A stretch of 64,000 nt of DNA, from positions 54,973,356 to 55,037,355 of the forward strand of contig OZ024874.1 in the NCBI GenBank assembly GCA_964017185.1, in the 5' to 3' direction. The notes under the pieces were generated by a model that searched no databases, was not told the origin of the DNA, and saw nothing but the letters and a program-made list of their open reading frames with translations. The translations under genes were made by a program, and so were the position numbers. Origin of the DNA: Rugalucina vietnamica (taxonomy: Eukaryota > Mollusca > Bivalvia > Lucinida > Lucinidae). Of the stretch, positions 52,901 through 55,089 are shown in pieces (the stretch's first letter is position 1; every line of letters starts with the position of its first letter).

Positions 52901-54966
52901 TTCTCTCTGTCCAGTCGTGTTATTGGATATCCCAGTAAATAGCACATGACCTAAAGGGTCAAACTTTACCCATCTGGAAAAGGAGAATAAAAAGTTTGAA
53001 TAGTCAATTTACCAGAAACGGGGTGTATTGTTTCAAAATTTATGAAGTGCAAATTAAGGTTTTGCAGATTAAGTGTACATAACTGCCTTTGTCATGACTA
53101 TTTCTAAGCTTAGCTGCTACTATTTCTTTTTTCTTCCTCGTTCACAGAAAGTCTATCTTCCTCTGGTGTTAATGTTATTGTGGCACTCCTCTGATATTAA
53201 TGTTACTATTCTTAAGCTTTAAAAGGCCAGTTTAAGGATATTGTGAAATTTTGTATCCTGTTATATGGATACATTATTTGGCAATATTAAATGGCAGGCA
53301 AAGAGAGAGCATTCAGAAGGTTTGACATGGTACCTGATTCTTTCATACTGTAACTTTGTTGTGCACTGTGCGAATGGTTCAGGTCGACTCCAGTCCCAGA
53401 AGTATATGGTCTTTCCCGATGCGAACACCAGCACATGGTCCACGGGGTGAAAGGTCATCGAGGCTATAGGGGAACTTCTCTCTGTGTGCCACACCTCACA
53501 GCCCTCGCCCTGTAAAGGAAGAAAATCAATAACCTATCTGGTCTTTCAGTAAAAATTAAAGATGATTTTGGAAACATTGTGACATAAAAGCTTTGGATGG
53601 TACTCAAAAGAAGGGGCATAATGCCTGTTTGAGCTTGGAAATATGGCCATTAACACCTTTATCACCAAATGTTTTTTTTTTTGTTTGTTTTTTATTTTGG
53701 TGTTGTTTTTATATAAAAAGATGGGCAATGATTTTGCAAGCCAACCTATTAATAAAACAAACTGCTTGTGCTTATATAGTATACTTCAAACAGAAAGTTG
53801 CAATTTGAGTAATTAAACCAAAAGATTATAATAATCTATCATGTCAGAGTTTGGGCATCGTGATGCAAAACAGTGACCCTGAGGACAGCATTGTCTACTG
53901 TAAATTCAGATATTTTCTATTTCTGAATTATGCGCGATGTTTTTAATTCATTAATGATTGTTCATGTAGTCTTAATGGCTTTAAAAGATTCTTTATTAGC
54001 GAGAACCTTGTATTCACGAAGAATCAAATTTACGATTATTCGCGAAAATTACATTTACACTAACATTTCCGAAATTACAGTATCTTATCTACACACTCAT
54101 GATGAATTCTTATTATCAGATGTGCAAGAAATATGAGCCGCTGCACAAGAAAAACAACAATCTGCATATGTGAAAACAAAGGTGCCGATCAGCTTCGAAG
54201 TTACTGCAAACACTGGGTGCTTCCTTGGTCTCGATATAAAAAGGTTTTGTTTGACTTTTTGGTACTGGATTTTGTTCTACTTCTTTAACATAGTAAATCT
54301 CCACAAAACAAGAGTCGACAATAATATAATCTGCTGAATTTATATCTTTTTTTAACGAATCAAATTAAATTTTACCTTAAAATTGCATTAAAAGCACTAT
54401 ATTATGACTTGAAATTCTTTCAGTGACGTCATAAATTAGAATCAAATCAAATCTTTGACCAAATTCTAGGAATTATTGTAGAAAAAAATCTGGTACCTGA
54501 CTCAAACAAAACCAAATCCTATCGGTACCTATAGTAAAAGTCAAACAAAACCTTTTCATATCGGGATGAAGGAAGCACCCAGTGGCAAAGCTAACCAGCA
54601 GCTTTCTTTTCACTACATGCATCGTACAATTCCTCTACTTTCTAAATACTAAATTTTAAGCCTCTAACCATCTTCAGTGACTGTACAGCCTGTTTTGTGT
54701 CGGACCTGGTCGGAACCCAAATTGTTGTTTTTCTCACACACAGGCTCATAAATTATATTCTCTTCTACAGACTCATACTCACATAAAGATCCCAGATCCT
54801 CACTTGCCCGTCCAGACAGCCCGAGGCCAGGATATGACTGGATGACGGGTGGTAGGCGAGGCACCACGGTGTACGGGGGTGACCTGTCAGGGTGCGGACA
54901 CACTTTCCCGTGGCGATGTCAGTGACACGCACTGTGTGGTCCCCGTGAGTGGAGGCTACTTTTGTT
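10736..54966 (-). CDS. AMBRA1, 12 exons joined, 5'-partial (gene span)
   Basis: AMBRA1 binds BECN1 to promote autophagy and acts as a DDB1-CUL4 substrate receptor, controlling D-type cyclins among others. Exons, from 5' to 3': 54966-54783, 53509-53334, 52973-52875, 47188-47016, 46679-43686, 43272-43167, 23764-23610, 22335-22225, 19839-19654, 18100-18003, 12443-12304, 10976-10736. Every junction is GT-AG and phases match at all eleven joins, giving about 1553 residues against ~1298 in human. The first ~60 residues are not found. N- and C-terminal WD40 halves form one split propeller in the human protein, and the same split is visible here around a ~1000-residue disordered middle. Introns total ~39.6 kb and are dominated by transposons. 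An extra exon between 18003 and 12443 cannot be excluded, since a human segment (near VAQVFRL) has no visible counterpart. Confidence 0.92.
10993..11250. mobile_element. Family 3 palindromic MITE
   Basis: Left end CATTACGAAAATTTGCCCATG, right end GTATACATTGCACGGATATG..TCCTGAT-like. The central palindrome (11104-11156) is TAGATTGTGGGTACACGTTAG..CTAACGAGTACCCACAATCTA around a short loop. It lies about 17 bp upstream of the acceptor side of the last AMBRA1 exon. Confidence 0.8.
11384..11619 (+). mobile_element. Family 1 MITE, TSD ATTT
   Basis: GAGCCGTATTGTGAGAAAAC at the left, TTTTTCTCACGTAGCGGCTC at the right, with perfect ATTT duplications (11380-11383 and 11620-11623). The hairpin belongs to the TGTGCAG..CTGCACA subtype (about 11432-11464). 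Non-coding, within the last AMBRA1 intron. Confidence 0.88.
11826..12275 (-). repeat. tRNA-derived SINE, copy 2, split by a MITE
   Basis: The same SINE body as at 3945-4145: TTTGCTCAAGGACAC (plus-strand view), AACCCAGCACCTCTCGATTT, and CAGTCATGTCGGA..AACATTAATATCAACC at the 3' end. The head is split at 12023/12261 by the 237-bp element 12024-12260; the SINE resumes as CTACCACATCCACTAAAG. Confidence 0.65.
12024..12260. mobile_element. 237-bp MITE inside the SINE
   Basis: The ends are inverted: left CAAGGTTATAAAACTTTTTT and right AAAAAAGTTGCATAACCTC-AGGGCC. AGGCCC is repeated directly at 12018-12023 and 12261-12266, a likely target duplication. Inside are ACTCAGCTGAGCATGAA with its inverted partner, and an ATGCCAACAGTTGTTGGCAT palindrome (12167-12186). 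The right end is 44 bp from an AMBRA1 exon. Confidence 0.65.
12304..12443 (-). CDS. AMBRA1 exon: C-terminal WD40
   Basis: Acceptor TTTTTTCCAG, donor CCATT|GTAAGT. The frame reads [12 protein letters not shown], then [19 protein letters not shown] and HLRLCRP. It corresponds to the human segment [20 protein letters not shown]..CRP, the last blade region of the split propeller. Phase 0 at the start and 2 at the end fit both neighbours. A family 1 MITE starts 17 bp upstream of the acceptor junction. Confidence 0.9.
12461..12667 (-). mobile_element. Family 1 MITE beside an exon
   Basis: GAGCCGTCGCATGAGAAAACC on the left and GGTTTTCTGATGTGGCAGCTC on the right. The interior is partly deleted in the hairpin (GGCAGTTACTGCACC). 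A second fragment of the same family follows at 12685-12760. Confidence 0.75.
13055..13322. mobile_element. Family 3 palindromic MITE
   Basis: The central palindrome at 13163-13223, TAGATTGTAGGAACACGTTAG..CTAACGAGTACCCACAATCTG, has CCTCGGCGAGG at its middle. The right end is ACATTACATGGATATGTTTTCCTGA. It is followed by a remnant of the hairpin family with 'gtaagcaaacagagttgacctggg' near 13447. Confidence 0.75.
13530..14235 (+). repeat. Tandem-core element, 315-bp units x2
   Basis: Two units begin at 13530 and 13845 (CCGAAAGTGGTAAAATTGAT), 315 bp apart and nearly identical, including AAAGGGAGATAATTCAGAAA. They are followed by GGACACACAGACACACGGAC and AGCAATATGTCC, the same tail logic (core, GACA-type microsatellite, terminal section) as the 155-bp family at 14632-15372. 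Non-coding; short open frames merely repeat with the unit. Confidence 0.8.
14475..15450 (-). mobile_element. Family 1 MITE split by a tandem-core element
   Basis: The left part (about 14490-14631: TTTCCGAACATGTTGGACAC..GAAAACAAAGGCAACTAG) and right part (about 15373-15450: AAACTGATCTGCGTCTT..TTGTTGGTTTTCTCATGATGCGGCT) form one reverse-oriented family 1 copy, interrupted by the 155-bp array. The left terminus is decayed. Confidence 0.6.
14632..15372 (+). repeat. Tandem-core element, ~155-bp units x4
   Basis: The marker GAGCGG(G/A)CACGAAATTGTAT starts at 14791, 14946, 15102 and (shortened) 15258, spacings 155, 156 and 156. Each unit has ACCAAG(T/C)TTCATTGAAA and AAAGGGAAATAACTC. The array ends in GACGGACAGACAGACAGACC.. 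and CAATATGTCTCC..GGAGACATAATTAT, a short terminal hairpin. Confidence 0.85.
15664..16842. mobile_element. 1.18-kb TA-flanked TIR element (mariner-like)
   Basis: The left end TACTGACGTCAATAAAAAAC and right end GTTTTTTGTTGACGTCAGTA form a ~26-bp inverted repeat (continuing ..GCCTCA) with two mismatches or fewer. TA flanks both ends (15662-15663 and 16843-16844). The length fits a Tc1/mariner element. A minus-strand frame (15745-16080) contains CIFKNGAPT, faintly like a transposase xDGAPxH motif, but no complete transposase is readable. GACGTC words recur inside. I regard it as a decayed or non-autonomous copy. Confidence 0.65.
16885..17180. mobile_element. Family 3 palindromic MITE, full length
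   Basis: Left GAAAACATGTCCGTGAAATG, right ATATTGCACAGACATATTTT. The long central palindrome (16987-17070) contains GTTAGAACC(A)CCTCGCCGAGG and GGTTCTAAC and carries an extra internal copy of the GGTTCTAAC unit. Subterminal TATATA-AAAGTGGGGT blocks are also inverted. Confidence 0.8.
17435..17667 (+). mobile_element. Family 1 MITE, TSD ATTT
   Basis: The left end is slightly altered (GGAGGCCACATGGGGAAACC); the right end is GGTTTTCCCACGAGGCGGCTC. ATTT flanks both ends (17431-17434 and 17668-17671). The hairpin has paired substitutions: CTTCGTAG in the left arm and CTGTGAAG in the right arm. Confidence 0.85.
18003..18100 (-). CDS. AMBRA1 exon: C-terminal WD40
   Basis: Acceptor TTTATTCCAG, donor AACCAG|GTATGT. 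The frame reads [20 protein letters not shown] and [11 protein letters not shown]. The human protein has [20 protein letters not shown] at this place. The first codon is completed by the G that ends the preceding exon (TTC G|GC CCA). It ends in phase 0. Confidence 0.92.
18890..19490. repeat. Inverted-repeat element in AMBRA1 intron
   Basis: The left half (GGCCATATTTCGGCCTAATG, AATTTTGGAATTTTGAGG, GGTTGCCATGGCAATGC) is mirrored by the right half (GGCGTTGCCATGGCAAC, CCTAAATTCCAAAATTT, CTCTGAGGCCAAAATCAGG). The arms are diverged. It is non-coding; the surrounding 18105-19650 holds no exon that I can see apart from those listed. Confidence 0.5.
19654..19839 (-). CDS. AMBRA1 exon: C-terminal WD40
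   Basis: Acceptor CATTTCAG, donor AGTTTCG|GTAACT. The frame reads [20 protein letters not shown], then [20 protein letters not shown] and [17 protein letters not shown]. It aligns with human [41 protein letters not shown], so this is among the best-conserved exons. Phase 1 at both ends fits its neighbours. Confidence 0.94.
19858..20079. mobile_element. Short MITE with 14-bp TIR
   Basis: TTCATACATGTGAT at 19858-19871 is perfectly inverted as ATCACATGTATGAA at 20066-20079. The interior repeats CTCCCTGA(A/T)-type words (CATCAGGGAG, CCCCCTGAAATG, CTCCCTGAAATGG, CTCCCTGATTCC). Non-coding. It starts 19 bp upstream of the acceptor edge of an AMBRA1 exon. A diffuse 'gttataatgag' repeat follows to about 20280. 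Confidence 0.6.
20406..20620. mobile_element. Family 3 MITE, decayed
   Basis: It begins AAAACATGTCCGTGCAATGT and keeps GGGGTATACATG and CTCGTTAGAACTGCC, but half of the central palindrome is lost. The right end is ATTTCATGGGCAAGTTTTTGT. Confidence 0.6.
20849..21960. mobile_element. Family 3 MITE split by a tandem-core element
   Basis: The left part (20849-20986: ATTACGAAAACTTGCCCATGC..CCCACAATCTATGTTTTGGA) and right part (21858-21960: AATAGGTATACCCCTATAC..GGACATATTTTCCTGAT) are the two halves of one family 3 element. The 147-bp array is inserted in its A-rich segment after TGTTTTGGA. Confidence 0.7.
20987..21857 (+). repeat. Tandem-core element, ~147-bp units x5-6
   Basis: The marker CTATCTCTGATGT starts at 21131, 21278, 21424, 21572 and 21729. 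Units share GGACCGTGAAATATAGGTCA and GTGCGTGCTTGAAGGGTATG. The element starts with GGTCGATATCGCACCTGC and ends with a GACGGACGGACGGACGTACG-type tail, then CTATATCGCACCCTGCTATA and a terminal hairpin (CACCCTGCTATAAGCAGGTG) before GCGATAAAAA. Same layout as the other tandem-core elements, different core. Confidence 0.85.
22006..22072. repeat. 67-bp near-perfect hairpin
   Basis: GCAAACAGAATAGCCCCAGA and onward pairs with TCTGGGGCTATTCTGTTTGC through ~30 bp of stem around ACAAC, with a single mismatch. Decayed relatives occur near 20770-20845, 16852-16885 and 13445-13475. Confidence 0.8.
22225..22335 (-). CDS. AMBRA1 exon: C-terminal WD40
   Basis: Acceptor ATTTTCAG, donor CTAATG|GTAAGG. The frame reads [20 protein letters not shown] and [19 protein letters not shown] and the following IPDIT are typical of the start of the AMBRA1 C-terminal propeller half. 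Phase 1 on both sides. A family 1 MITE starts 30 bp upstream. Confidence 0.92.
22366..22599 (+). mobile_element. Family 1 MITE beside an exon
   Basis: Left GAGTCGTCTCATGAGAAAACC, right GGTTTTCTCATGAGGCAGC. The hairpin GATCAGCTTCGCAGTTACTGC..AAAGCTGATC is nearly intact. It lies between two closely spaced AMBRA1 exons, nearer the 22225-22335 exon. Confidence 0.75.
22668..22760 (-). repeat. SINE-tail fragment
   Basis: Plus-strand TTGAGCGCTTAACGGCCCAGTCAACAGC (20-base core CTTAACGGCCCAGTCAACAG) resembles the inverted tail of the local SINEs, and GGGATTTCTAACC..GATGTCTTGACATCC resembles the end of the variant at 39760-39865. Head not seen. Confidence 0.45.
23260..23505 (+). mobile_element. Family 1 MITE, TSD AAAT
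   Basis: GAGCCACTGCATGGGAAAACC at the left, GCTCTCTCATGCATAGGCTC at the right. AAAT is duplicated exactly (23256-23259 and 23506-23509). The right hairpin arm is doubled (GCGAAGCTGACTGCGAAGCTG). It lies 105 bp downstream of an AMBRA1 exon. Confidence 0.87.
23610..23764 (-). CDS. AMBRA1 exon: before C-terminal WD40
   Basis: Acceptor TATTTCATCAG, donor ATAGCAG|GTACAT. The frame reads [40 protein letters not shown] and [19 protein letters not shown] runs directly into GAFMG of the next exon. The leading T completes the GA left by the exon at 43167, across a 19.4-kb intron: phases match exactly. An amphipathic helical segment is likely before the propeller half. Confidence 0.88.
23775..24170 (+). 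repeat. Dispersed repeat, inverted copy at 55090-55490
   Basis: Shared landmarks in opposite orientation: GCATTTATTTATGCTTGTTA-like, CAGGCGCCGCACCAAGCACG, CATAATGAGAAACTGAA, TATGCAATAATTGCGAT and CATTCATTAACATTCAC..AATCATGTTTGATCCCT. Both copies are about 400 bp and non-coding. The family is not recognised. Confidence 0.6.
24182..24240 (+). repeat. 5' end of tandem-core element, solo
   Basis: ACCAGAGGACCAATGGTCCT followed by CGCTCACCTGAG, the same start as the element at 9217, but no core follows. A second solo start, ACCAGAGGACCATTGGTCCT, is at 24999-25018. Confidence 0.6.
24365..24932. mobile_element. 568-bp hAT-like MITE
   Basis: Inverted ends GGGTGCGTTCATTTACCGGA and TCTGGTATAGGAATGCACCGC; each arm carries about three copies of CCGGAATGGAC (partly decayed at the right). 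The flanks AATATTTA (24357-24364) and AATATTTG (24933-24940) differ in one of eight bases, consistent with an 8-bp hAT duplication. No transposase. Confidence 0.7.
25075..27580. other. AT-rich intron DNA downstream of the Helitron gene
   Basis: No exon is seen. A tRNA-like head (TTGGTTAAGCTACTCC and GGATTCGATCCCAGG, 25105-25148) suggests a SINE fragment. A decayed minus-strand SINE of the 3945-4145 family lies at 26866-27085 (GAGGTTTAATGTCTC..TCTTTTCAGTTATG..TTCTAAGGTCTACTAC). The Helitron 3' terminus should lie in this region, but I cannot place it. Confidence 0.5.
27585..35267 (-). CDS. Helitron (Helentron) Rep-helicase-endonuclease polyprotein
   Basis: One uninterrupted frame of 2560 residues from ATG at 35267 to the stop at 27585. 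In order: three [16 protein letters not shown]-type units (27-74); a cysteine-peptidase-like region with [13 protein letters not shown] (~276) and [11 protein letters not shown] (~405); a basic tandem repeat block (~540-755, units like [16 protein letters not shown]); Cys pairs CSCC and WICHTC (~826-875); Rep with [17 protein letters not shown], the HUH motif SPHIHMLVW (H1336 and H1338) and two tyrosines in [13 protein letters not shown] (~1510-1515); a PIF1-type helicase with [10 protein letters not shown] (~1882), [10 protein letters not shown] (~1970) and [13 protein letters not shown]; and an EEP/APE-type endonuclease (~2344-2560) with [21 protein letters not shown] and SDHKLIY. Rep plus helicase plus C-terminal endonuclease is the Helentron/Helitron2 layout. 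It replicates by rolling circle. All visible catalytic motifs are present, suggesting recent activity. It lies in, and on the same strand as, an AMBRA1 intron. Confidence 0.93.
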   Translation of the reverse strand: MPKRKGWKKSKSKRTDWRTGKYESSTSPISEWAQSPERRPALSPISEWAQSPERRPAFSPISEWAQSPEWKPALRPEKMQALSPEKMPVFIHEKKQAYNQKQSVYNTELEGENIQNKQTEFQHNDLLEDALLTSLDSEQKRANKDNQANTNEFQQLVIDLSKLIENVKSNVQTDFDAVFLDTFPGVDADYQSRNIENLSERQDITVCSQKTMFQQHAWHKKDITAQPHVNRDSSEPGLDNDVVCYQAVKSSVQLWNACDLVFGSFHQNDVRFSEQSRGYQCTCNALCMLSYSSCLDTEKSSILDKVLCEGDVLYQSVIKKLREDGKFVNHLLTLEEIPDDFKVEIGKFTSEKLPIVSGVLLDTQNLGLPTLHEVLQSVFLYATSGLLTIGAICSAVFRKNDMYVFFDSHSHGENGLSSNDGTSCLITFTSINDLVTYMYAFYDSLNLDTNTNLQFDFLPIKIKMTEETRSFKDQMDRNMEAYFNDQRLRQAHKAQLKRSRISSISIEESKAALGKKRKKNRMEYYKLYRRKCRQITAFKAKEKQSKQTARANPVFKAKETVYQLESKQSARKDPVFRTKEKISKQYRRTNPVFKAKESVYQLESKQSARKDPVFRTKEKISKQYRRTNPVFKAKETVYQLESKQSARKDPGFKTKERIAKQSARKDPVFRTKERIAKQSVRANPDLNAKEIVYQLESKRAARKDPVFKAKERESKQSARTNQAFKTKERKSKQIARENQAFRARERVYQNASKKKARENPYILECERIKKQQVRQEKRKIEDNSEINVPRKRCKHDTDTVSKPHHKHFENIENAIKQFHSDISIGPIYACSCCHQTWFRKSVSMLKNTHISAESKRLHCTGLTSLRNEEWICHTCLSALKDSKIPKLSVANGMKWPDKPPELNLHQLEERLIALRIPFMQIRELPRGGQYSLKGNVINVPVDIQPTINCLPRPMDENFTVAIQLKKKLSYKKVDFKENVRPLRVLSALHWLMNNSKLYKNSGIVINDSWFQEVTESAEDTVREFLEVSKEQSTGRSSTENEKQEQDKSSENAIEEATDYESDHYSEIDVNDHVGNIDTLVDDADIDNKYDKVFTFAPGEGQHPLSLYQDQEAEYLCFPTIFCGQTPPSKDERVVPVHYSDIVKWELRSVDRRAAQSVPNIFFKHKKLQMKQISDKVNLAIRRCKKRGQKITAAEARDSNYLDKLVNLDEGYYIFRQLRNSPAYLEMRKKDIFAMIRQLSLPTWFMSLSAADTRWTDLLKMLAKLNDGTEYSEKELEKLTWQQKTKLVQKDPVTCSRYFDHRVQEFLNTILKSSCEPVGKVCDYFYRVEFQQRGSPHIHMLVWVENAPTLETNSEEEIIQFVDQYLTCSSDNEKTADLVKLQSHKHSRTCRKKGKPICRFGFPLPPLPRTMLLYPLEENVDKYKKKNTELQKVMNECKENEDMTFNEFLQNIAKMDFEDYICCIRSSLKAPKVFLKRKTKEMRINPFNENILLAWKANLDIQIVLEPYGCASYIVGYISKSQRGMSAQLDAAAKEARRGNLDLKKQVRHIGNVFSNCVEVSAQEAVYLDLQIPLTKCTRDIVFINTSIPEERIFLLKPKAALDELPAESTDIESENVIQRYSKRPRQLGKFCLADYVSKIDVIYPKGNKLPEKFDDTNDDDSFVSSSEDEGHESLDESDTKTSDLLFKAKNGTKYKKRKVPRIIRYVKYNQKKDPENYFREQLMLFVPWRNELKDLIGCFGTYEAHYNSVQTSLISKRNEYEHHAEELELARQMMEAEERDYDQIAPNAEQENREAEEEGSGESEKFVCFNPSRVVEQRHYDIGIELQSTCSVPPVETNSILLPEEEYLGLLRSLNLRQREFFNHIVHWIKCKDEPVYAFLTGGAGVGKSVVIRALYQSLFRILNLKDGENPDEKRILLCAYMGFAAFNISGQTICSAFHRKMYQKGTNHLSADELNTFRIKYRHLKIIIIDEISMVGNMTLSFIDTRLQQLMGTKEVFGGLSVIAVGDLFQLKPVGDYLICLDLKKGASSLGRNLWKELFTMYELVDIMRQKDDLAFAQLLNRLRLNEMTEEDKQKLQTRVVDRETGDYPKDALHLFAMNCYVDKHNDTILSQLPGEKFVIPCHDSVVSANIPASRHQSLIDNLPKDYGQTGQLKKSLTVVVGMIVVHTANVDVEDGLTNGATGVVKHVDFRWMEGTNRPSIIWVLFDDPRVGRATREKNKKFYNSSIHSDWTPVFETQRTFIVNYKTFQRSQFPVTPASGKTVWKAEGATVDKVVVDLSQIVTKKIPHVHYVAFSRVKKLEDLYILNMNEAAMALDDDVTIEMQRLRTDAALELCYVPLYKIGSDKTKIAFNNARSLHKHYKDVQFEPNVLAADIIGFAETRLCSRDENVHFALKRFRLIRLDDTVKETNNRPYHGLALYVKEYLQIQKVVKMQCKSFEFIFTNTFSIQRSYVQVVVLYKYPKSSQTDFRKDLNCHLRPVIDLNAKLVILGDFNIQIDGTSTGFVDFVETLFGCMQQIKQCTTDSGSVLDLIFSNSEGLCDVIEAYWSDHKLIYCAIDK
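35202..35214 (-). promoter_or_regulatory. Consensus splice donor in Helitron 5' coding part
   Basis: On the minus strand, near codon 20, the sequence GGACAG|GTAAGTATG matches the metazoan donor consensus fully, with GT at 35209-35208. A copy of this site is kept in the decayed fragment at about 36432-36445. It could splice the Helitron mRNA or trap AMBRA1 transcripts, but no use is shown. Confidence 0.4.
35305..35440 (+). repeat. SINE 3' part upstream of the Helitron start
   Basis: GCAAGACACATTAAC, CAACAGTACTGGTTAAGC, CATGACTGAAAATG and TTGACTGGGATGTTAAGC, then an (AAAT)n-type tail. It is the 3' part of the SINE at 3945-4145, in the plus orientation, 38 bp upstream of the Helitron ATG; the head is absent. 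The stretch 35441-35880 that follows is AT-rich with a G-run at 35558-35569. Confidence 0.7.
35880..36750 (-). pseudogene. Scrambled, decayed pieces of the Helitron 5' end
   Basis: Three blocks match the intact gene: 35880-35995 resembles 34345-34500; 36165-36500 resembles 34990-35290, including GCCCACTCGCTGATGGGACT repeats and the donor-like site; 36655-36745 resembles 34672-34765 (TTGATTGATAATCAG, CACACCAGGA). All are in the same orientation, but the last two are swapped relative to the gene, and intervening parts are missing. Frames are broken. This is a relic of another copy, or of an abortive or rearranged replication event. Confidence 0.8.
36752..39012 (+). repeat. Tandem-core array, ~454-bp units x about 5
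   Basis: The marker GCCTGATGCTTCATGCC starts at 37334, 37787, 38242 and 38696 (spacing 453, 455, 454). Each unit runs ATGTATATAGCCCCGGGGCA, CTGTCCATTTGCTCATTCC, AAGTTGACCTTGCC, TTTGTAGAGCTCCATTGCCT and GCGGCCATCTTGGTCATGTG. The end has (GACGACG)n (38916-38962), GGTATACTATAAGCTCACCTG and the terminal hairpin GTGAGCCTTCGGCTCAGGTG. The 5' palindromic start seen at 9217 is missing; the array instead abuts the Helitron fragments. Confidence 0.88.
39755..39870 (-). repeat. SINE variant tail
   Basis: Plus-strand TTGTTTGTTTGTTTTGTTGC, then TACGCCCAAGTCAACCGATA and GGATGCCATGACATCC. On the minus strand this is a (CAAA)n-tailed SINE 3' end. A similar plus-strand tail is at 40300-40385 (CCCAACATGACCATAGCTGT..TTGACTGGGACATAAAGC). 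Confidence 0.5.
41195..41845 (+). pseudogene. LINE reverse transcriptase 3' end, dead
   Basis: Broken frames encode [46 protein letters not shown]-like, [20 protein letters not shown] and a C-terminal C2H2 finger [18 protein letters not shown] with a stop at about 41836. This is the C-terminal part of a non-LTR reverse transcriptase, the segment after the catalytic domain, with several frameshifts and internal stops; the catalytic part is missing. It sits in the centre of the inverted-repeat composite. Confidence 0.78.
43167..43272 (-). CDS. AMBRA1 exon: linker
   Basis: Acceptor TTTGTTTACAG, donor CCTGA|GTATGT. The frame reads [20 protein letters not shown] and [15 protein letters not shown]. 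It is completed by G from the exon before and T from the exon after (LPD-PQEDS). It has no recognisable domain. It is supported by phases on both sides rather than by strong conservation. Confidence 0.8.
43463..43651 (-). mobile_element. Family 1 MITE beside the large exon
   Basis: GAGCTGCATCGTGATAAAAT at the left and CCCGTTTTCGGGGCTC at the right. One hairpin arm is deleted. It ends 34 bp from the donor edge of the 43686-46679 exon. Confidence 0.75.
43686..46679 (-). CDS. AMBRA1 large central exon
   Basis: Acceptor TTGTTGTTATAG, donor CTCGAG|GTAATT; 2994 nt in one open frame. It starts (G)[20 protein letters not shown]. Then come an Ala/Arg/Gln-rich helical section ([20 protein letters not shown]), an acidic tract ([20 protein letters not shown]), long Ser/Thr-rich parts, an Arg-Gly patch ([13 protein letters not shown]), an Asn/Asp run ([13 protein letters not shown]), and a predicted coiled coil ([20 protein letters not shown]). 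In human AMBRA1 the middle is also mostly disordered and carries the BECN1-binding region; I cannot place that region here. It forms the insert between the two WD40 halves. An in-frame ATG at 46779 lies in the intron and is not the start. Confidence 0.9.
47016..47188 (-). CDS. AMBRA1 exon after N-terminal WD40
   Basis: Acceptor TTATCTTGCAG, donor GGCTCAG|GTAAAC. The frame reads [40 protein letters not shown] and [17 protein letters not shown]. The other two frames have stops. Its single leading base and single trailing base match the neighbours exactly. Confidence 0.87.
48870..49143. mobile_element. Family 3 palindromic MITE
   Basis: Left ATTATGAAAACATGCCCATG, right CATGCCACGGACATGTAATC. Centre ACATTGTGGGTACACGTTAG and CTAACGAGTACCCAAAATAT. 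It is third-level nested inside the 3.5-kb element. Confidence 0.78.
49150..51540. other. Interior of the 3.5-kb element
   Basis: No gene is seen. It includes a C-run (49718-49733), a family 1 remnant split by other DNA (50009-50390: GAGCCGCATAGCGAGAAATC..GTGTCAGACCTGATCGGAAA), and GCAATATTGC-type words towards the right arm. Confidence 0.5.
52155..52480. repeat. ~97-bp tandem repeat x3-4
   Basis: CATTTGAACATGCTTACATG starts at 52161, 52259 and 52355 (spacing 98 and 96). Units share TCAGAAGCTTATT(T/C)GTTTGA and GTGCTTTAC. Non-coding. Confidence 0.8.
52625..52800 (+). repeat. tRNA-derived SINE, other family
   Basis: GTGGTGTAGTGACTAAGC (box-A-like) and GCTGTTGGTTCATTC (box-B-like), followed by TTGGATGAGACATTTAACC. 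It ends without a clear poly-A. Not a folded tRNA gene. Confidence 0.5.
52875..52973 (-). CDS. AMBRA1 exon: end of N-terminal WD40
   Basis: Acceptor CTTTTCCAG, donor ACAGG|GTAAAC. The frame reads (R)[18 protein letters not shown] and [15 protein letters not shown]. The human protein has RLVRFDPLGHYLLTAIVNP here. Phase 2 at both ends. Confidence 0.93.
53334..53509 (-). CDS. AMBRA1 exon: N-terminal WD40
   Basis: Acceptor CCTTTACAG, donor AATCAG|GTACCA. The frame reads [40 protein letters not shown] and [19 protein letters not shown]. The human protein has HFWDWSRREPFAVVKT; the FWDWSR..EPFA signature is diagnostic of AMBRA1. Confidence 0.95.
53898..54080. mobile_element. 183-bp TA-flanked MITE
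   Basis: CTGTAAATTCAGA at the left and TCCGAAATTACAG at the right are inverted with two mismatches, flanked by TA on both sides (53896-53897 and 54081-54082). The interior is AT-rich with ATTCACGAAGAATC-type words. Tc1/mariner-like target choice. Confidence 0.65.
54134..54747 (+). mobile_element. Family 1 MITE split by a 374-bp MITE
   Basis: The left half (54134-54210: GAGCCGCTGCACAAGAAAAA..GATCAGCTTCGAAGTTACTG) and right half (54590-54747: GCTAACCAGCAGCTTTC..TTTTTCTCACACACAGGCTC) flank the insertion at 54211-54584, which entered the central hairpin. The right end is 35 bp from an AMBRA1 exon. Confidence 0.82.
54211..54584. mobile_element. 374-bp MITE, ~49-bp TIR, TSD GCAAA
   Basis: CACTGGGTGCTTCCTTGGTC at the left matches the inverse of GATGAAGGAAGCACCCAGTG at the right; the repeat extends ~49 bp with four mismatches, including AAAAGGTTTTGTTTGACTTT. 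GCAAA is duplicated exactly (54206-54210 and 54585-54589). The interior is AT-rich without a frame. Confidence 0.9.
54783..54966 (-). CDS. AMBRA1 exon: N-terminal WD40, first exon found
   Basis: Acceptor ACTTTCAG, donor CTTTAT|GTGAGT. The frame reads [40 protein letters not shown] and [16 protein letters not shown]. The human protein has [20 protein letters not shown] and HRRTPWCVTFHP..ASGCLDGEVRIWDLHGG. It starts with one base of a split codon, so at least one upstream exon must exist. Confidence 0.96.
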
Positions 54967-55089
54967 CTGAAAGTAAGGAGAGAAAATAAGATATTAGTGA
55001 CAGTTTGAAGAGTCTTCAACAGCATTCTTGTAATTTACTATAGCATATTTCTTTTCACTACCTTACAAGACCTCTATATATTATGACTA

